Positions 7,703 to 16,600 of a stretch of DNA of 45,691 nucleotides are shown one piece after another (positions within the stretch are counted from its first letter, which is position 1; each line of letters starts with the position of its first letter). This DNA is from Actinomycetes bacterium (GTDB taxonomy: Bacteria; Actinomycetota; Actinomycetes; Streptosporangiales; Streptosporangiaceae): contig JAJYTW010000007.1 of assembly GCA_021792855.1 (NCBI GenBank), positions 1 through 45,691 of the forward strand, read 5' to 3'. The notes beneath the pieces are model-generated. The model ran no database searches. It was not told where the DNA came from and saw only the letters and a list, made by a program, of their open reading frames with translations. The translations under genes were made by a program, and so were the position numbers.

Positions 7703-9328
7703 CTATGCCCGGGCGGGGACCAGCGCCTCGGCGCCGGACCGCAGCAACCCATAGCTGATGCCGTCCGCGAGCGCCTCCCACGACGCGGTGACGATGTCGT
7801 CGGACACGCCGACCGTGGTCCACTCGCCGCCCTGGTCGGCCGACGTCAGCATGACCCTGGTCACCGCGCTGGTCGCGGCCCGGCCGTCCAGGATCCGCAC
7901 CTTGTAGTCCACCAGGCGGATGTCGGCGATCTGCGGATACAGTTCGGCGAGCGCCTTGCGCATCGCCTGGTCGAGTGCGTGCACCGGGCCGACGCCCTCG
8001 CCGACCGCGACCTCGCGCTGATCGCCGACCCGAAGCCGGACAATCGCCTCGCTGCGGTCGGCGCCGTCGTCGGTCTTCTCGATCACCACCCGGTAGCCCT
8101 CGAGGTCGAACCACTCCGGCCGGCCGCCCGCGACCCGGCGGACCAGCAGTTCGAACGAGGCGTCCGCGGCCTCGAACGCGTAGCCGCGGTGCTCGGCGTT
8201 CTTGATCTCATCGAGCACCGCCGTCGCCAGGGCCGGGTCGTCGGACAGGTCGAGGCCGAGTTCCGCTGCCTTGACCAGGACGTTGCTGCGCCCGGCTAGC
8301 TCGCTGACGAGCACGTGCGACCGGTTGCCCACCGCGGCCGGGTCCACGTGCGAGTACGCGTCCGGCCGTCGTGCGATCGCCGACGCGTGCAGTCCGGCCT
8401 TGGTGGCGAACGCCGACGAGCCGACGTAGGGCTGGCGGGACTCGAACGGCAGGTTCGCGACCTCGGCGATTTCCCTGGCAGTTGCCGCCAGGGAGGCGAG
8501 TCCGCCGGGCGGGAGCAGTTCATGGTCCCGCTTGAGTTCCAGGCCCGCGATGACCGCGAACAGGTCCGCGTTGCCGCACCGCTCACCGTAGCCATTGGCC
8601 GCGCCCTGCACGTGGGTGGCGCCTTCGCCAACCGCGACCAGCGAGTTGGCCACCGCGCAAGCCGCGTCGTTGTGGCAGTGCACCCCGGTGCGCAGGGCCG
8701 GGTACCTGCCGACCACGTCGCGCACCACCCGAACGATGTCGTCGGGCAGCGTGCCGCCGTTGGTGTCGCAGAGTGCCAGCGTGTCGGCGCCGGCCCCGGC
8801 CGCCGCGGCGAGCACCTCCAGTGCGTAGGCCGGGTCGGCGACATAGCCGTCGAAGAAGTGCTCGGCGTCGAACACCACCCGGCGGCCCTCCCGCACGAAG
8901 AACCGCACCGAGTCGGCCACCATCGCCAGGTTCTCCGCGCGGGAGGTCCGCAGCGCCTCGTCGACGTGCAGCGTCCACGCCTTGCCGACCAGCGTGACGA
9001 TCGGAGTGCGGGCCGCGAGCAGCACGGCCAGATCGGGGTCGGAGTCCGCGTCCCGGTGCGGCCGCCTGGTCGCTCCGAACGCGGCCAGCCTCGCGTTGCG
9101 CCACTGGATCTCGCTGGCCCGGGCGAAGAACTCGGCGTCCTTGGGGTTAGAGCCCGGCCAGCCGCCTTCCACCACATCCACGCCGAGCGCGTCGAGTGCC
9201 GTGGCGACCCTGAGCTTGTCCTCCACGGTTAGGTCGAGACCGACCTGCTGTGAGCCGTCGCGCAGGGTAGTGTCGTAGATCTCGACGCCAGGCCCGCGGG
9301 CCGGCCCGGGCGCCTGCCCGGGGCTCAC
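7703..9328 (-). CDS. cimA: (R)-citramalate synthase
   Basis: A 541-residue DRE-TIM metallolyase that condenses pyruvate with acetyl-CoA to citramalate, first step of the threonine-independent route to 2-oxobutyrate and isoleucine. The N-terminal barrel has the signature [11 protein letters not shown], the [10 protein letters not shown] segment typical of the CimA group, [14 protein letters not shown] with metal-binding His residues, and [15 protein letters not shown]. The C-terminal LeuA-type regulatory domain spans about residues 400-530. The GWPGS and [11 protein letters not shown] segments favour citramalate synthase over 2-isopropylmalate synthase. The GTG start at 9328 overlaps the leuB stop by four bases (GTGA), implying translational coupling. 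It is the last gene of the ilv unit. Confidence 0.9.
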   Translation of the reverse strand: MSPGQAPGPARGPGVEIYDTTLRDGSQQVGLDLTVEDKLRVATALDALGVDVVEGGWPGSNPKDAEFFARASEIQWRNARLAAFGATRRPHRDADSDPDLAVLLAARTPIVTLVGKAWTLHVDEALRTSRAENLAMVADSVRFFVREGRRVVFDAEHFFDGYVADPAYALEVLAAAAGAGADTLALCDTNGGTLPDDIVRVVRDVVGRYPALRTGVHCHNDAACAVANSLVAVGEGATHVQGAANGYGERCGNADLFAVIAGLELKRDHELLPPGGLASLAATAREIAEVANLPFESRQPYVGSSAFATKAGLHASAIARRPDAYSHVDPAAVGNRSHVLVSELAGRSNVLVKAAELGLDLSDDPALATAVLDEIKNAEHRGYAFEAADASFELLVRRVAGGRPEWFDLEGYRVVIEKTDDGADRSEAIVRLRVGDQREVAVGEGVGPVHALDQAMRKALAELYPQIADIRLVDYKVRILDGRAATSAVTRVMLTSADQGGEWTTVGVSDDIVTASWEALADGISYGLLRSGAEALVPARA

Positions 9329-10374
9329 CGGGTCACCTCCGCCGCGGCGAGTTCCGTGGCGAGGGCCTTGGCCCAGCCAGCGGTGGTGTCCTGGCCGCCC
9401 GCGCCGAGCACGGCGTCTACCGCTCCGTCGAGCGCCGCGGCGGCCTCCGGTTCGCCGAGGTGGTCGAGCATGAGGGCGGCGGAGAGCACGGCAGCGGCCG
9501 GGCTCGCCTTGCCGGTGCCGGCGATGTCCGGCGCCGAGCCGTGCACCGGCTCGAACATGGACGGACCGGTCTTGTCCGGGTTCAGGTTGCCGCTCGGGGA
9601 CAGCCCGAGGCCGCCGGTCAGCGCCGCCCCGAGGTCGCTGATGATGTCGCCGAACAGGTTGTCGGTGACGATCACGTCAAACCTGCCCGGGTCGTCCACC
9701 AGGTACAGGCAGGCGGCGTCCACGTGCGCGTAGTCCAGCGCGACGCCCTCGGCGTCGGCGACCTCCCTGGCGACCCGCTGCCACAGGTCACCGGCGTGCA
9801 CGAGCACGTTCGTCTTGTGCACCAGGGTCATCTTGCCGGCGCGTCGCCTGGCCAGGCCGGCCGCGTAGCGCAGGCACCGCTCGACGCCGGCCCGGGTGTT
9901 CAGGGACTCCTCGGTGGCGGTCTCGAACGCGGTGCCCTTGTGCACGGTCCCGCCGGCGCCCGCGTACAGGCCCTCGGTGTTCTCCCTGACCACCACGGTG
10001 TCGAGGGCGCCGGCCCCGTGGCTGACGACGCCGGGACGGAGCCTGGCCGGCCGCAGGTTGATGTAGAGGTCGAGTTCGAACCGCAGTCGCAGCAGCAGGC
10101 CGCGCTCGAGCACGCCGGGTGGCACCGACGGGCTGCCGACCGCGCCGAGCAGAATGGCGTCGGTCTTGCGCAGTCGGTCGAACTCAGCGCCCGGCAGCAC
10201 CTCGCCGGTGCGCAGGTAGTACTCCGCGCCCAGCGGGCAGTGCTGCCAGTCCACGGTGAACCCGAAGCGGCTGCCGGCGGCGTCGACCAGGTCCCTGGCG
10301 ACGGCGACCACCTCGGGGCCGATTCCGTCGCCGGGTAGGTCGGCTACGACATAGGAGCGTACGTGGTCAGCCAT
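9325..10374 (-). CDS. leuB: 3-isopropylmalate dehydrogenase
   Basis: A 349-residue NAD-dependent decarboxylating dehydrogenase that oxidises 3-isopropylmalate in leucine synthesis and, with CimA and LeuCD, 3-methylmalate in the citramalate route. It starts GDGIGPEV, has [23 protein letters not shown] with the substrate-binding arginines, [19 protein letters not shown] with the catalytic Lys, and [13 protein letters not shown] with the metal-binding aspartates, then [12 protein letters not shown]. Length is normal for the family. The ATG at 10374 shares one base with the ilvC stop (TGATG), which picks this start out of a much longer open frame. In Streptomyces a serA gene often sits between ilvC and leuB; none is present here. 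Confidence 0.93.
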   Translation of the reverse strand: MADHVRSYVVADLPGDGIGPEVVAVARDLVDAAGSRFGFTVDWQHCPLGAEYYLRTGEVLPGAEFDRLRKTDAILLGAVGSPSVPPGVLERGLLLRLRFELDLYINLRPARLRPGVVSHGAGALDTVVVRENTEGLYAGAGGTVHKGTAFETATEESLNTRAGVERCLRYAAGLARRRAGKMTLVHKTNVLVHAGDLWQRVAREVADAEGVALDYAHVDAACLYLVDDPGRFDVIVTDNLFGDIISDLGAALTGGLGLSPSGNLNPDKTGPSMFEPVHGSAPDIAGTGKASPAAAVLSAALMLDHLGEPEAAAALDGAVDAVLGAGGQDTTAGWAKALATELAAAEVTR

Positions 10375-11390
10375 CAGGCCTGGCCCTCCATCTCCGTCGG
10401 GGCGTTCAGCCAGGACATCATCGCCCGCAGCGGACGGCCGGTGCGCTCGAGCAGGTCGTCGGTGGCGGCCTTGCGCAGCCGCTCGAAGTTCGGCCGCCCG
10501 GCGTCGTCCTCGGCGATCCACTCCCTGGCGAACTCGCCGGACTGGATGTCGGCGAGGATCTGCGTCATCGCCTGCCTGCTTGGCTCGGCGATCACCCGCG
10601 GCCCCCTGGTGAGGTCGCCGTACTCGGCGGTGTCGCTGACCGAGTAACGCATCCAGGCCAGGCCGCCCTCCTGCATCAGGTCGACGATCAGCTTGAGCTC
10701 GTGCAGGCACTCGAAGTAGGCGACCTCCGGCTGATACCCGGCGTTGACCAGGGTCTCGAACCCGGCGCTCACCAGGGCGGACACGCCGCCGCACAGCACC
10801 GCCTGCTCGCCGAACAGGTCGCTCTCGGTCTCCTCCTTGAACGTGGTGACCAGGGCCCCGGCCTTGGTGCCGCCGATCGCCTTGGCGTAGGACTTGACCA
10901 GGTCCCAGGCCTTGCCAGTGGCGTCCTGAGCCACCGCGACCAGCACCGGGGTGCCCTGGCCCGCCTCGAACTGGCGCCGGACCAGGTGCCCAGGGGCCTT
11001 CGGCGCCACCATCGCGACGTCCACCTGCTCGGGCGGCGTGACGTAGCCGAAGTGGATGTTGAAGCCGTGCGCGAAGAACAGCGCGTCGCCGGGCTTCAGG
11101 TTCGGCGCGATCGCATCGGCGTAGAGCGAGCGCTGGCCGGTGTCCGGCGTGAGGACCATGATCAGGTCGGCCCACGCGCAGGCCTGCTCCGGCGTCTGCA
11201 CGGTCAGCCCGGCCGCCTGCGCCCGCTCGCGGGAGCGGGAGCCCTCGGGCAGGCCTACCCGCACGTCGCAGCCGGAGTCACGCAGGTTGAGGGCATGGGC
11301 GTGCCCCTGCGACCCGTAGCCGAGCACCGCGATCTTGCGGGACTGAATCAGGCTGAGGTCAGCCTCGTCGTCGTAGTACACGGTTGCCAT
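10374..11390 (-). CDS. ilvC: Ketol-acid reductoisomerase (class I)
   Basis: A 338-residue NADPH-dependent enzyme converting acetolactate or acetohydroxybutyrate to the dihydroxy acids of valine and isoleucine synthesis. The Rossmann motif [17 protein letters not shown] starts near residue 23; [17 protein letters not shown] and [19 protein letters not shown] are family blocks, the latter with the Mg-binding acidic residues. Length fits class I (about 330-340). The ATG at 11390 is chosen over the upstream ATG at 11426 because AAGGAAGG lies 10 nt before it and falls inside the extra N-terminal codons of the longer version. The gene follows ilvN after 90 bp without a visible terminator and overlaps leuB by one base. 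Confidence 0.94.
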   Translation of the reverse strand: MATVYYDDEADLSLIQSRKIAVLGYGSQGHAHALNLRDSGCDVRVGLPEGSRSRERAQAAGLTVQTPEQACAWADLIMVLTPDTGQRSLYADAIAPNLKPGDALFFAHGFNIHFGYVTPPEQVDVAMVAPKAPGHLVRRQFEAGQGTPVLVAVAQDATGKAWDLVKSYAKAIGGTKAGALVTTFKEETESDLFGEQAVLCGGVSALVSAGFETLVNAGYQPEVAYFECLHELKLIVDLMQEGGLAWMRYSVSDTAEYGDLTRGPRVIAEPSRQAMTQILADIQSGEFAREWIAEDDAGRPNFERLRKAATDDLLERTGRPLRAMMSWLNAPTEMEGQA

Positions 11391-11480
11391 CGCAGGGCGT
11401 CCTTCCTTGCTTGGGTGGTTGTTCACGCTGAATTGGTTGACTGGAATAGGTCTGGTTGTCGGGTGACTGGCCGGAATGGG

Positions 11481-12014
11481 TCAGCCGGCGACGGCCGCCA
11501 TGGGCTGGTGGCCGGGCATGTCATCGGTGATCGTCTCGCTGCCCCGGCCGATCGCGATCAGGCCGGTGCGGACCAGTTCGCAGGTTCCGTGCTGCTCGAG
11601 CCTGGCGAGCAGGGTGTCGAGCTTGCCGGGGCTGGCGACGGCCTCGAGCACGAGGGTGTCCGCTGACAGGTCTACCACGGTGGCGCTGAAGGCAGCGGCC
11701 ACGTCAAGCAGGTCGGCCCGCAGGTCAGGCCGCACGGTCACCTTGATCAGGGCCAGTTCGCGCTCGACCGCGGCGTCCTGCTCAAGCTCGACCACCTTGA
11801 GCACCCGGATCAGCTTCTCAAGCTGCTTGTGCACCTGATCGACCGGCGTGGAGGCGCCGTCCACCACGATCGTCATCCGGCTCACCCGCGGGTCCGCGGT
11901 CGGGCCGACGGACAGCGAGGAGATGTTGAATGCCCGCCGCGAGAACAGCCCGGCGACGTGCGCAAGCACGCCTGGCTTGTTCTCCACCAGGACGGAGAGG
12001 GTGTGCGCGGTCAT
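11481..12014 (-). CDS. ilvN: Acetolactate synthase small (regulatory) subunit
   Basis: A 177-residue regulatory subunit of acetohydroxyacid synthase that binds valine for feedback inhibition and activates IlvB. The N-terminal ACT domain (about residues 4-76) has [27 protein letters not shown]; the C-terminal ALS_ss_C domain follows with LIKVTVRP and [13 protein letters not shown]. Length is typical. Its ATG overlaps the ilvB stop by four bases (ATGA), so the two subunits should be made in coupled fashion. The longer frame that continues upstream is out-of-frame sequence of ilvB and is not coding. Confidence 0.94.
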   Translation of the reverse strand: MTAHTLSVLVENKPGVLAHVAGLFSRRAFNISSLSVGPTADPRVSRMTIVVDGASTPVDQVHKQLEKLIRVLKVVELEQDAAVERELALIKVTVRPDLRADLLDVAAAFSATVVDLSADTLVLEAVASPGKLDTLLARLEQHGTCELVRTGLIAIGRGSETITDDMPGHQPMAAVAG

Positions 12015-13762
12015 GCGATCACTTCCTTGCGTGCCGCGGCCTGCTGCTCGGCGGCGGTGAACTCGGGTCCGAGGACGATGTCGTCGTTGGCATGGCCGGC
12101 CGGCACCATCGGGAACACGCCCTCCGCGTCGTGCGTGCGGAAGTCCACGACGGTCGGCACGTCGGTGACCGCGAGCGCCTTCTCCAGCACCGCGTCCACG
12201 TCGGATGCCTGCTCGCAGCGCAGGCCGACGCAGCCGTACGCCTCGGCCAGCTTCACGTAGTCGGGGATCTCGGTGCCCAGGTGCACCTCGGAGTACCGCT
12301 CCTCGTAGAACAGTTCCTGCCACTGCCGGACCATGCCGAGGAAGCCGTTGTTGAAGATCAGGAACTTGACCGGCAGGCCGAGCAGGGCGCAGGTGGCCAG
12401 TTCCTGCGCGGTCATCTGGAAGCAGCCGTCGCCGTCGATCGCCACGACCAGGTCGTTCGGCCTGCCCACCTGGGCGCCCATCGCCGCCGGGACGGCGAAC
12501 CCCATCGTGCCCAGGCCGCCGGAGTTGATCCAGCTTCGCGGCTTGGTGAAGGCGAAGTGCTGAGCCACGTGCATCTGATGCTGGCCGACGCCGGCCACGA
12601 TGATCGCGTCCCCGCCGGTAAGCGCGGACAGCCGCTCGACCACGTGCTGCGGCTTCAGCGGGCCGTCGCTGGCCTGGGTGTAGCGCAGCGGGTAGCTGCG
12701 CTTCCAGCCCGCGGTCTGCTCCACCCAGGCCGCGGTGTCCGTCGGCCCGGCGTCCGCGACCAGGTCCCGCACCGCCTCGGTGAGCCGCGGCAGGGTGGCG
12801 GCCAGGTCGCCCACGATGGCCACGTCGGGCGACCGGTTCTTGCCGATCTCGGCCGGGTCGATATCGGCGTGCACCACCTTCGCCTTGGACGCGAAGTCGG
12901 CCAGGCGGCCGGTGACCCGGTCATCGAACCTGGCGCCGAGCGCCACGACCAGGTCCGCCTCCTGGAGCGCGGCGACGGCCGCGAAGGTTCCGTGCATACC
13001 GGGCATGCCGAGCGCGAGCGGGTGGGTGTCCGGGAAGGCGCCGCGAGCCATCAGCGTGGTCGTGACCGGCGCCTGGGTGATCTCGGCAAGCTCCATGAGC
13101 GCCTCGTGCGAGCCCGACTTGATCACGCCGCCGCCGACGTACAGGACCGGGCGGCTGGCCCGGTGCAGCATCCGCGCGGCCTCGGCGATCATCTCCTGGT
13201 CCGGCTCGCCGGGGATCCGGTAGCCGGGCAGGTCGAGCACCGGCGGCCAGGACCAGGTGAACTCGGCCTGCAGGACGTCCTTGGGCAGGTCGACCAGGAC
13301 CGGGCCGGGGCGGCCGGTGGTGGCGATGTGGAACGCCTCGGCGATCGCCGCCGGGATCCGCTCGGGGGAGGTGACAAGCTCGTTGTGCTTGGTGACCGGT
13401 GCGGTGATCCCGGTGGTGTCCGACTCCTGGAACGCGTCCGTGCCGATCATGGCGGTGGACACCTGGCCGGTGATCGCGACCATCGGGACCGAGTCCATGT
13501 ACGCGTCGGCCAGTGCGGTCACCAGGTTCGTGGCCCCGGGGCCGCTGGTCACTATGCACACGCCGACCCGGCCGGTGGCCCAGGCGTATCCCTCCGCGGC
13601 ATGACCGGCGCCCTGCTCGTGCCGGACGAGGATGTGCTGGATCGTGGACGACCTCAGCGGGTCGTAGGCCGGCAGGATGGCTCCGCCCGGAAGGCCGAAG
13701 ACGACGTCGACCCCTAGGCTCTCCAGACTGCGGACAAGCGCCTGGGCTCCGGTCACTTGCAC
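12011..13762 (-). CDS. ilvB: Acetolactate synthase large (catalytic) subunit
   Basis: A 583-residue thiamine diphosphate enzyme that condenses two pyruvates, or pyruvate with 2-oxobutyrate. The pyrimidine domain has [14 protein letters not shown] and the catalytic Glu in [14 protein letters not shown] (about residue 49); [17 protein letters not shown] follows; the diphosphate-binding domain has [14 protein letters not shown] ending in [13 protein letters not shown], where W is the usual herbicide-site Trp. The start is GTG at 13762 with GAAGGAG 7 nt upstream. It is the first gene of the ilvBNC-leuB-cimA unit and is preceded by a leader peptide and an intrinsic terminator, so expression is probably attenuated by branched-chain aminoacyl-tRNA supply. 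Confidence 0.95.
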   Translation of the reverse strand: MQVTGAQALVRSLESLGVDVVFGLPGGAILPAYDPLRSSTIQHILVRHEQGAGHAAEGYAWATGRVGVCIVTSGPGATNLVTALADAYMDSVPMVAITGQVSTAMIGTDAFQESDTTGITAPVTKHNELVTSPERIPAAIAEAFHIATTGRPGPVLVDLPKDVLQAEFTWSWPPVLDLPGYRIPGEPDQEMIAEAARMLHRASRPVLYVGGGVIKSGSHEALMELAEITQAPVTTTLMARGAFPDTHPLALGMPGMHGTFAAVAALQEADLVVALGARFDDRVTGRLADFASKAKVVHADIDPAEIGKNRSPDVAIVGDLAATLPRLTEAVRDLVADAGPTDTAAWVEQTAGWKRSYPLRYTQASDGPLKPQHVVERLSALTGGDAIIVAGVGQHQMHVAQHFAFTKPRSWINSGGLGTMGFAVPAAMGAQVGRPNDLVVAIDGDGCFQMTAQELATCALLGLPVKFLIFNNGFLGMVRQWQELFYEERYSEVHLGTEIPDYVKLAEAYGCVGLRCEQASDVDAVLEKALAVTDVPTVVDFRTHDAEGVFPMVPAGHANDDIVLGPEFTAAEQQAAARKEVIA

Positions 13763-13825
13763 GGACTCACTCCTTCGCTTCAGAACTGCGGTCGCGGCGC
13801 GGGGCGCCGCCTCACTTGCTCGCCC

Positions 13826-13859
13826 AACAAAAAACCTCCTGGCCGAGCGGCCGAGGAGG
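13826..13859 (-). terminator. Attenuator terminator in the ilvB leader
   Basis: On the minus strand, 10 base pairs (13835-13844 with 13849-13859, one bulged G) close a 4-nt loop and are followed at once by six T's (13834-13829). This is the only hairpin with a T-run seen in the window. It lies between the leader peptide and the ilvB start, as expected of an attenuator. Confidence 0.85.
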
Positions 13860-13860
13860 A

Positions 13861-13892
13861 GTAGCGCGAGCCCGTCATCAGGCTCGCGCTAC
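13861..13892 (-). promoter_or_regulatory. Leader hairpin of the ilvB attenuator
   Basis: A perfect 12-bp stem (13861-13872 with 13881-13892; arm GTAGCGCGAGCC on the transcript) with an 8-nt loop begins at the last codon of the leader peptide. It fits the pause or protector hairpin of a classical attenuator. I could not draw a convincing antiterminator by eye. Confidence 0.7.
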
Positions 13893-13927
13893 GTGATGAG
13901 AATTACTCGGAACTGGATCGTGATCAC
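13889..13927 (-). CDS. Branched-chain leader peptide of the ilvB unit
   Basis: A 12-codon frame, GTG to TAG, reads MITIQFRVILIT: four Ile, one internal Val and one Leu in 12 codons, five of the last six codons being V, I, L, I or T. AGGCGG lies 9 nt upstream. The stop codon enters the first leader hairpin and the intrinsic terminator follows 30 nt later, the standard layout of transcription attenuation by translating ribosomes. Leader peptides of this type are known upstream of ilvB in actinobacteria. The GTG start is inferred; no ATG is available in this frame nearby. Confidence 0.75.
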   Translation of the reverse strand: MITIQFRVILIT

Positions 13928-13985
13928 CGGTGATCGCCGCCTAGCTAGTGAGAAGAATGAAGAACCAGGACCCGGAGAGCCCGGG

Positions 13986-14021
13986 CGGTGGGGAGCGACG
14001 TTGCTTCGCCGCTCCCCACCG
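13986..14021 (-). terminator. Terminator after leuD
   Basis: A perfect 12-bp stem (13986-13997 with 14010-14021; arm CGGTGGGGAGCG) with a 12-nt loop starts 10 bp past the leuD stop. It separates the leuCD unit from the ilvB leader. Confidence 0.7.
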
Positions 14022-14030
14022 TAGTGCATG

Positions 14031-14645
14031 TCAGGCGCTGATGTGTGCAGCGGGGGCCGATGAAGGCAGCCAGGCGGGACGCCGGGCCTCGAAATCGGCG
14101 ATCGCGTCGGCGTGCCGCAGCGTGATGCCGATGTCGTCGAGGCCCTCGAGCAGTCGCCAGCGGGCATAGTCCGGCAGCGCGAACGGCTCGGCCAGGCCGG
14201 CCGACGGCACCAGGACCATCCGCTCGGCGACGTCGACGGTCACCGTGGCCTGCGGATCGTCGGCGAGCACCGTGAACAGCGCGCGCACCGTCTCCTCGCT
14301 GGCCTGCGCGGTCACCAGGCCGGCGCCGATGCTGTTGCCGCGGAAGATGTCGGCGAAGCTGGGCGCGATCACGGCCTCGAAGCCGAAGTCCTGGAGCGCC
14401 CAGACGGCGTGCTCGCGGGACGACCCGCAGCCGAAGTTCGCGCCGGCCACCAGCACCCTCGCCTCGCTGGCTGCTGGGGCGTTGAGCGCGAAGTCCGGGT
14501 CGCTGCGCCAGGCGCTGAACAAGCCGGGCCCGAAGCCGGTCCGCTCGACCCGCTTGAGCCAGGCCGCCGGGATGATCTGGTCGGTGTCGATGTCCCGGCG
14601 GTCGATCGCCACCGCCCGGCCATCGACGCGGCTTACTGCGCGCAT
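14031..14645 (-). CDS. leuD: 3-isopropylmalate dehydratase small subunit
   Basis: A 204-residue swivel-domain subunit that pairs with LeuC to isomerise 2- to 3-isopropylmalate, and citramalate to methylmalate in the CimA route. It shows DIDTDQIIPAAWLKRVERTGFG, the loop GANFGCGSSREHAVWAL that reaches into the active site, and APSFADIFRGNSIGAGL. The length is normal. The ATG follows the leuC stop codon with no gap (TAGATG), so translation is almost certainly coupled. The gene is last in its unit and is followed by a strong hairpin. Confidence 0.94.
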   Translation of the reverse strand: MRAVSRVDGRAVAIDRRDIDTDQIIPAAWLKRVERTGFGPGLFSAWRSDPDFALNAPAASEARVLVAGANFGCGSSREHAVWALQDFGFEAVIAPSFADIFRGNSIGAGLVTAQASEETVRALFTVLADDPQATVTVDVAERMVLVPSAGLAEPFALPDYARWRLLEGLDDIGITLRHADAIADFEARRPAWLPSSAPAAHISA

Positions 14646-16055
14646 CTAGCGTGCTCCTTCCAGGTCGGCGGGAACGGCGAACCGCCCGGTGATGGCGGTA
14701 GCCGCGGCCACCGCGGGGGAAACCAGGTGGGTCCGGCCGCCCGGGCCCTGCCTGCCCTCGAAGTTCCGGTTGCTGGTGGAGGCCGAGCGCTCCCGCGGCG
14801 ACAGGATGTCCCCGTTCATGCCCAGGCACATCGAGCAGCCAGCCGAGCGCCACTCGAACCCGGCGGCGGCGAACACCGCGTCCAGTCCCTCGGCCTCGGC
14901 CTCTGCCTTGACCCGCGCCGAGCCGGGGACCACGATCGCGCGGACGCTCGGGCTGACCTTCCGGCCGCGGACCACGTCGGCCGCCGCGCGCAGGTCAGCG
15001 AGCCGGCCGTTGGTGCACGAGCCGATGAAGACCGTGTCGACGCCGATGTCCCGGATGGCGGTGCCCGGTCGCAGGCCCATGTACTCCAGCGCCCGCTGCG
15101 CGGCGTGCCGTTCGGCGGCGGTGCCGAGCGAGTCCGGGTCGGGGACGGCGCCGTCGATGCTGACCGACTGCGCGGGATTGGTGCCCCAGGTGATGGTCGG
15201 GCGCAGCGACGCGGCGTCGATCCGCACCTCGGAGTCGAAGACCGCGCCCTCGTCGGTGACCAGCGACCGCCAGTCGTCGAGTGCGCGCTCCCAGTCGGCG
15301 CCCTTCGGGCTGTGCTTGCGGCCCTCGAGGAACGCGAAGGTGGTGTCGTCCGGCGCGATCATCCCGGCCCGGGCGCCCGCCTCGATGGACATGTTGCAGA
15401 CCGTCATCCGGCCCTCCATGTCCAGGGCACGGATCGCCGATCCCCGGTACTCGATGACCGATCCGGTGCCGCCGCCGGTGCCGAGCCTGGCGATGATGCC
15501 GAGCACCAGGTCCTTGGCGGTGACCCCGGACGGCAGGTCGCCGTCGACGGTGACCGCCATCGCGGCCGGCTTGGTCTGCCGCAGCGTCTGGGTGGCCAGC
15601 ACGTGCTCGACCTCGGTGGTGCCGATGCCGAACGCCAGCGCGCCGAACGCGCCGTGCGTGGAGGTGTGGCTGTCACCGCAGACCACGGTCATGCCGGGCT
15701 GGGTCAGGCCGAGTTGCGGGCCGATCACGTGCACGATGCCCTGCTCGGCGCTGCCGAGGGGGTGCAGCGTGATGCCGTGCGCGGCGCAGTTCTTGCGCAG
15801 CCTGGCGATCTGCTCGGCGGCCAGCGGATCGGAGATCGGGCCAAGCGGGTTCACCGTGGGCACGTCGTGATCCATGGTGGCCACGGTCAGATCCGGCCGC
15901 CGTACCTGGCGGCCCGCCATCTCCAGGCCCTCGAATGCCTGCGGCGAGGTCACCTCGTGTACCAGGTGCAGGTCGATGTAGAGCAGCGGCGGCTCTCCAT
16001 CGGGGGCCGCCACGAGGTGGCGCTCCCATACCTTGTCAAAGAGTCGGCCGCTCAT
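14646..16055 (-). CDS. leuC: 3-isopropylmalate dehydratase large subunit
   Basis: A 469-residue aconitase-family enzyme with a [4Fe-4S] cluster. The N terminus has [11 protein letters not shown], then [32 protein letters not shown]; cluster cysteines are in GSCTNGR and CSMCLGMN, and the family block [19 protein letters not shown] follows. The ATG at 16055 has GGAG 8 nt upstream and matches the usual N terminus; the longer frame to 16118 adds unlike residues. A leader peptide and hairpin lie about 400-450 nt upstream, making this the first structural gene of a leuCD unit with its own attenuator-like leader. Confidence 0.94.
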   Translation of the reverse strand: MSGRLFDKVWERHLVAAPDGEPPLLYIDLHLVHEVTSPQAFEGLEMAGRQVRRPDLTVATMDHDVPTVNPLGPISDPLAAEQIARLRKNCAAHGITLHPLGSAEQGIVHVIGPQLGLTQPGMTVVCGDSHTSTHGAFGALAFGIGTTEVEHVLATQTLRQTKPAAMAVTVDGDLPSGVTAKDLVLGIIARLGTGGGTGSVIEYRGSAIRALDMEGRMTVCNMSIEAGARAGMIAPDDTTFAFLEGRKHSPKGADWERALDDWRSLVTDEGAVFDSEVRIDAASLRPTITWGTNPAQSVSIDGAVPDPDSLGTAAERHAAQRALEYMGLRPGTAIRDIGVDTVFIGSCTNGRLADLRAAADVVRGRKVSPSVRAIVVPGSARVKAEAEAEGLDAVFAAAGFEWRSAGCSMCLGMNGDILSPRERSASTSNRNFEGRQGPGGRTHLVSPAVAAATAITGRFAVPADLEGAR

Positions 16056-16437
16056 CGTCCGTGCTCCATTTCGTGCTCCGCCCCTATTCGTCGGCGCCGG
16101 TGCGGGCTTCCCCGCCATTGTCCCGCCGGTCCAGCGCGACCTGGACCGCGTGCAGCGCGGATGCGGTCGACTCTGCGGGATCGGCTGGCTGGACCTCGGT
16201 GTGGTTGCGTGGCCTCATCGCTGCCTCCTGATTGCCTGGTGCGTTCGCGGTTAGCTCTTGGGTTCAGGCGTTCCAGCGGAGGCGATGCCGATGCCACATG
16301 GTCGTTGATCGGGATCACGAGATCCTAGCGAATGACCAGTTCCTGATCGGAGCCCAGAGCGCCGACGGAGGATCCGGTTCGGCGGCGGGTCAGACGACCC
16401 GCGGAAATCTGGGGGGCACGCGGCCAGCACCTCATCC
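16056..16437 (-). promoter_or_regulatory. Long untranslated leader of leuCD
   Basis: About 380 nt lie between the leader hairpin and leuC. A hairpin GCGGGTC/GACCCGC (16385-16402, 4-nt loop) is present without a T-run. No open frame here resembles a protein. The length is unusual for a simple attenuator and leaves room for a second RNA structure or an internal promoter. Confidence 0.45.
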
Positions 16438-16479
16438 CCGTAGCGGGATGCCGGCCTGCCTGATCAGGTCCCGCTACGG
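16438..16479 (-). promoter_or_regulatory. Leader hairpin upstream of leuCD
   Basis: A perfect 11-bp stem (16438-16448 with 16469-16479; transcript 5' arm CCGTAGCGGGA) closes a 20-nt loop. The leader peptide's last five codons run into the 5' arm. The 5' arm and following bases match the ilvB leader hairpin at 15 of 17 positions. Confidence 0.65.
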
Positions 16480-16508
16480 CTGCTAAGAATGAGTACGAAG
16501 CGCCGCAT
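16464..16508 (-). CDS. Branched-chain leader peptide of leuCD
   Basis: A 14-codon frame ATG...TGA encodes MRRFVLILSSRSGT, with Val-Leu-Ile-Leu in consecutive codons followed 6 nt later by a stable hairpin. This is the layout of an attenuation leader sensing branched-chain tRNA charging. No Shine-Dalgarno precedes it; a -10-like TACAGT lies 12 nt upstream of the ATG, so the message may be leaderless, starting at the A of ATG. Leader peptides are described for actinobacterial leuA and ilvB; I do not recall one described for leuCD. Confidence 0.65.
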   Translation of the reverse strand: MRRFVLILSSRSGT

Positions 16509-16600
16509 GACGGGTCCACTGTACTGCACCCGGTGACCGCGCGCGAGCGGACCCCGCCAGCGGGTGACCGGCACCGGGCCGGATCGCCCGATCGTCACGC

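Noticed and set aside
7467-8114. N-terminal extension of the second arylsulfotransferase
   Set aside because: It overlaps the cimA coding region antiparallel to nothing and out of frame, and it would place the Tat signal in the interior of the protein.
14112-16328. Very long plus-strand frame opposite leuC and leuD
   Set aside because: It mirrors the real minus-strand genes codon by codon, as is usual in high-GC DNA, and its translation has no protein-like composition.
16415-16435. T-box-like GAGGTGCTGGCCGCG in the leuCD leader
   Set aside because: Only partly like the canonical T-box core, and without specifier loop or antiterminator stem around it; the leader peptide explains the region better.
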